Positions 62,587 to 64,000 of a DNA stretch of 64,000 nucleotides are shown here, piece after piece; position 1 is the first letter of the stretch, and the number at the start of each line of letters is the position of its first letter. The translations under genes and the position numbers were made by a program. The DNA comes from Corynebacterium hylobatis (GTDB lineage Bacteria > Actinomycetota > Actinomycetes > Mycobacteriales > Mycobacteriaceae). The notes under the pieces were generated by a model, which was not told the origin of the DNA, did not search any database, and saw only the letters and a program-made list of their open reading frames with translations. Location: the NCBI RefSeq assembly GCF_003955685.1, contig NZ_RXHJ01000006.1, positions 175,296 through 239,295 on the forward strand, given 5' to 3'.

Positions 62587-63558
62587 ATGTCATTCGATGA
62601 AGCAACGAGTAACTTCCTCACCGCCGCAGCAGAAAACGCCGGTGACCGCCCGCTCTGGGAGATGTCCGCCCCGGAGGCCCGCGAAGCCACCTCCGGCCTG
62701 GATGAGCTCTACGGCCCCGGACCCGAAATGCACGACGCCCGTGACCACCAGGTCGTGGGCGAGGACGGCCAGGAGTTCACCGTCCGAGTCCTGCTTCCCT
62801 CCCCCTCCCCGACCGCCGTGGTGGTCTACTACCACGGTGGTGGCTGGGTACTGGAAAATCTCGCAGGCTACGACACTCTGGGACGGCAACTGGCCGAGAG
62901 ATCCGGTGCAGCTGTCGTGCTGGTGGAGTACCGCAAGGCTCCGGAACACCCTTTCCCCATCCCTGTTGACGATGCGTGGGCCGGTCTGAAATGGGCCGAG
63001 GAGAATATCGCCGAGCGAAACGGGAAGGTACTGCCTCTCATTGTGGCCGGCGACAGCGCCGGAGCAAACCTGGCCGCTGTCGTTGCCCAGCGGGCCCGTG
63101 ACGAGGGATCGCCCACGCTGCAGGCACAGATTCTCGTCTGCCCGGTCACCGACGTCGATTTCACCCGTGACTCCTACCTGGCCCCGGAGAACCAGACACT
63201 GGTCTCCCTGGAGGCGATGAAGTGGTTCTGGGATCAGTACGTTCCAGATGCCAGCCAACGCAGCAACCCGGCGGCCACCCCGCTCAACGCCCCCTCTCTG
63301 GCCGACCTCCCCCCGGCGTTGGTCATCACCGCTGAACACGACGTGCTTCGCGACGAAGGTGAGGCCTACGCCCGGGCCCTGCAGGAAGCTGGCGTGCAGG
63401 TGGAGCACCACCGCTGGGAAGGCCAGATGCACACCTTCTTCTCCATGGTCAACGTCCTGCCCGGCAGCGCTGCAGCCATCGATCTGGTCACCGAACGAAT
63501 CCGGAGCTTCGCCAACGATGCAGCTGCACAGCCGGACCGGGCGACCATCGCGAACTGA
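62587..63558 (+). CDS. HSL-family alpha/beta hydrolase (esterase)
   Basis: 323 aa. Oxyanion motif H83-G-G-G-W87, nucleophile GD-S157-AG, acid in EHDVLRDEGEAYA, His in GQMHTFFSM. ATG 62587 has AGGAG with a 6-nt spacer and is favoured over GTG 62533, which overlaps the reductase stop. Presumably releases the phenolic substrate from an ester (inference). Confidence 0.9.
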   Translation: MSFDEATSNFLTAAAENAGDRPLWEMSAPEAREATSGLDELYGPGPEMHDARDHQVVGEDGQEFTVRVLLPSPSPTAVVVYYHGGGWVLENLAGYDTLGRQLAERSGAAVVLVEYRKAPEHPFPIPVDDAWAGLKWAEENIAERNGKVLPLIVAGDSAGANLAAVVAQRARDEGSPTLQAQILVCPVTDVDFTRDSYLAPENQTLVSLEAMKWFWDQYVPDASQRSNPAATPLNAPSLADLPPALVITAEHDVLRDEGEAYARALQEAGVQVEHHRWEGQMHTFFSMVNVLPGSAAAIDLVTERIRSFANDAAAQPDRATIAN

Positions 63559-63614
63559 AAGAAGCGCTGAGCAAGCGTATCCACTGCGTGGGTGCGCGGA
63601 AAGAACCAGAGAAA

Positions 63615-64000
63615 TGAGCTCCTTGAGATTTACTCACGACACCCTCGCCCAACGGGTTGTGCTCGACACCGGGCGGGTCAGTGAACGCGTGCTCAGCGAG
63701 GCTGAGCAGCTGGGAATGAGCAGGCCGATGCTCATCTCCACGGACGGCACCCACGAGGTCGCCGAGGCAATTGCCGTGGAACTGCCGCCGGTCCACCACT
63801 GGCGCGATACTGTCCAGCACGTGCCGCGGGAAATCGCGGACGCTGCCACCGCGACAGCCCGCAGCTGCGGAGCAGATGGACTGATCAGCATCGGTGGTGG
63901 TTCCGCCACCGGCCTGGCCAAGGCCGTGGCCCTGGAGACCTCCCTGCCGATCATTGCGGTACCGACCACCTACGCCGCCTCCGAGGCCACCCCGGTCTGG
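63615..64000 (+). CDS. Maleylacetate reductase, N-terminal part (runs off window)
   Basis: 128 codons visible. SIGGGSATGLAKAVAL and AVPTTYAASEATPVW match iron-dependent/maleylacetate-type dehydrogenases (family III ADH), where the second motif is characteristic of maleylacetate reductase. It reduces maleylacetate to 3-oxoadipate. A hydroxyquinol 1,2-dioxygenase gene would be expected beyond the window. Confidence 0.85.

Noticed and set aside
1..64000. CRISPR arrays, tRNA or rRNA genes
   Set aside because: No regularly spaced short direct repeats and no cloverleaf or rRNA-like segments were recognised on reading; a covariance-model scan was not possible here.

Overview
The window looks like a chromosomal segment of a high-GC Corynebacterium. 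The evidence is the C50 carotenoid operon with the crtYe/crtYf/crtEb arrangement, a bioB gene with BioQ-type operator boxes and a BsaP-like small gene behind it, and many genes whose -10 hexamer (TAGGCT, TACCCT and similar) lies 6-7 nt before the ATG, as in leaderless transcription. Two ParB-binding parS-type palindromes (24373 and 43375, the second a perfect consensus) suggest an origin-proximal segment.

Layout. 1-2.4 kb: minus-strand SDR, serine hydrolase and a truncated gene, with a strongly structured intercistronic element. 2.5-4.9 kb: POT peptide transporter, then a YefM/RelE-type pair whose toxin is frameshifted. 4.9-8.9 kb: GntR/FCD regulator with a palindromic operator, then an uncharacterised catabolic operon (FAH-family hydrolase, alpha/beta hydrolase, amidohydrolase). 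9-14 kb: single-cysteine Asp/Glu racemase-like protein, aldehyde dehydrogenase, small accessory proteins, and a MarR regulator divergent from a PRISE-type enone reductase across a very clear operator. 14-18 kb: bsaP-bioB, baeRF-like protein, M20 peptidase. 18.4-24.2 kb: decaprenoxanthin-type operon (GT2-crtE-crtB-crtI-crtYe-crtYf-crtEb), all translationally coupled.

24.4-31 kb: parS-type site, DUF2867 epimerase, tryptophan-rich sensory-type membrane protein, Fbp-type ABC importer, DinB-like protein. 31-37.7 kb: degenerate tandem repeat, MFS exporter, two DUF202 proteins, LysR divergent from an MBL hydrolase and aromatic-acid-type MFS symporter, CHY zinc finger protein, small membrane protein. 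37.7-42.2 kb: XRE regulator, a tnpB-only IS200/IS605-type element abutting the XRE start codon, MarR regulator divergent from an MFS transporter, second MarR. 42.2-45.8 kb: amide-use module (AmiC-like sensor, AmiS/UreI channel, amidase, small GatC/AtzG-like partner) with an internal terminator and a palindromic operator.

46-47.8 kb: M23 endopeptidase that apparently starts at AUC, then a TspO protein. 47.8-54.2 kb: 3-hydroxybutyrate/acetoacetate operon (GntP permease, dehydrogenase, CoA-transferase A and B, thiolase, DUF35 protein) next to a PucR/CdaR-type regulator. 54.2-59.3 kb: class II amidotransferase, S41 protease, cold-shock gene with a structured leader, TetR-ABC export operon. 59.6-64 kb: AraC regulator divergent from an aromatic degradation operon (flavin-dependent monooxygenase, flavin reductase, HSL hydrolase, truncated maleylacetate reductase), probably feeding a resorcinol/hydroxyquinol-type route into 3-oxoadipate.

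Most of the window is catabolic and regulatory accessory content: each local regulator sits beside its likely target operon, usually with a visible palindrome. No tRNA, rRNA or CRISPR array was seen.
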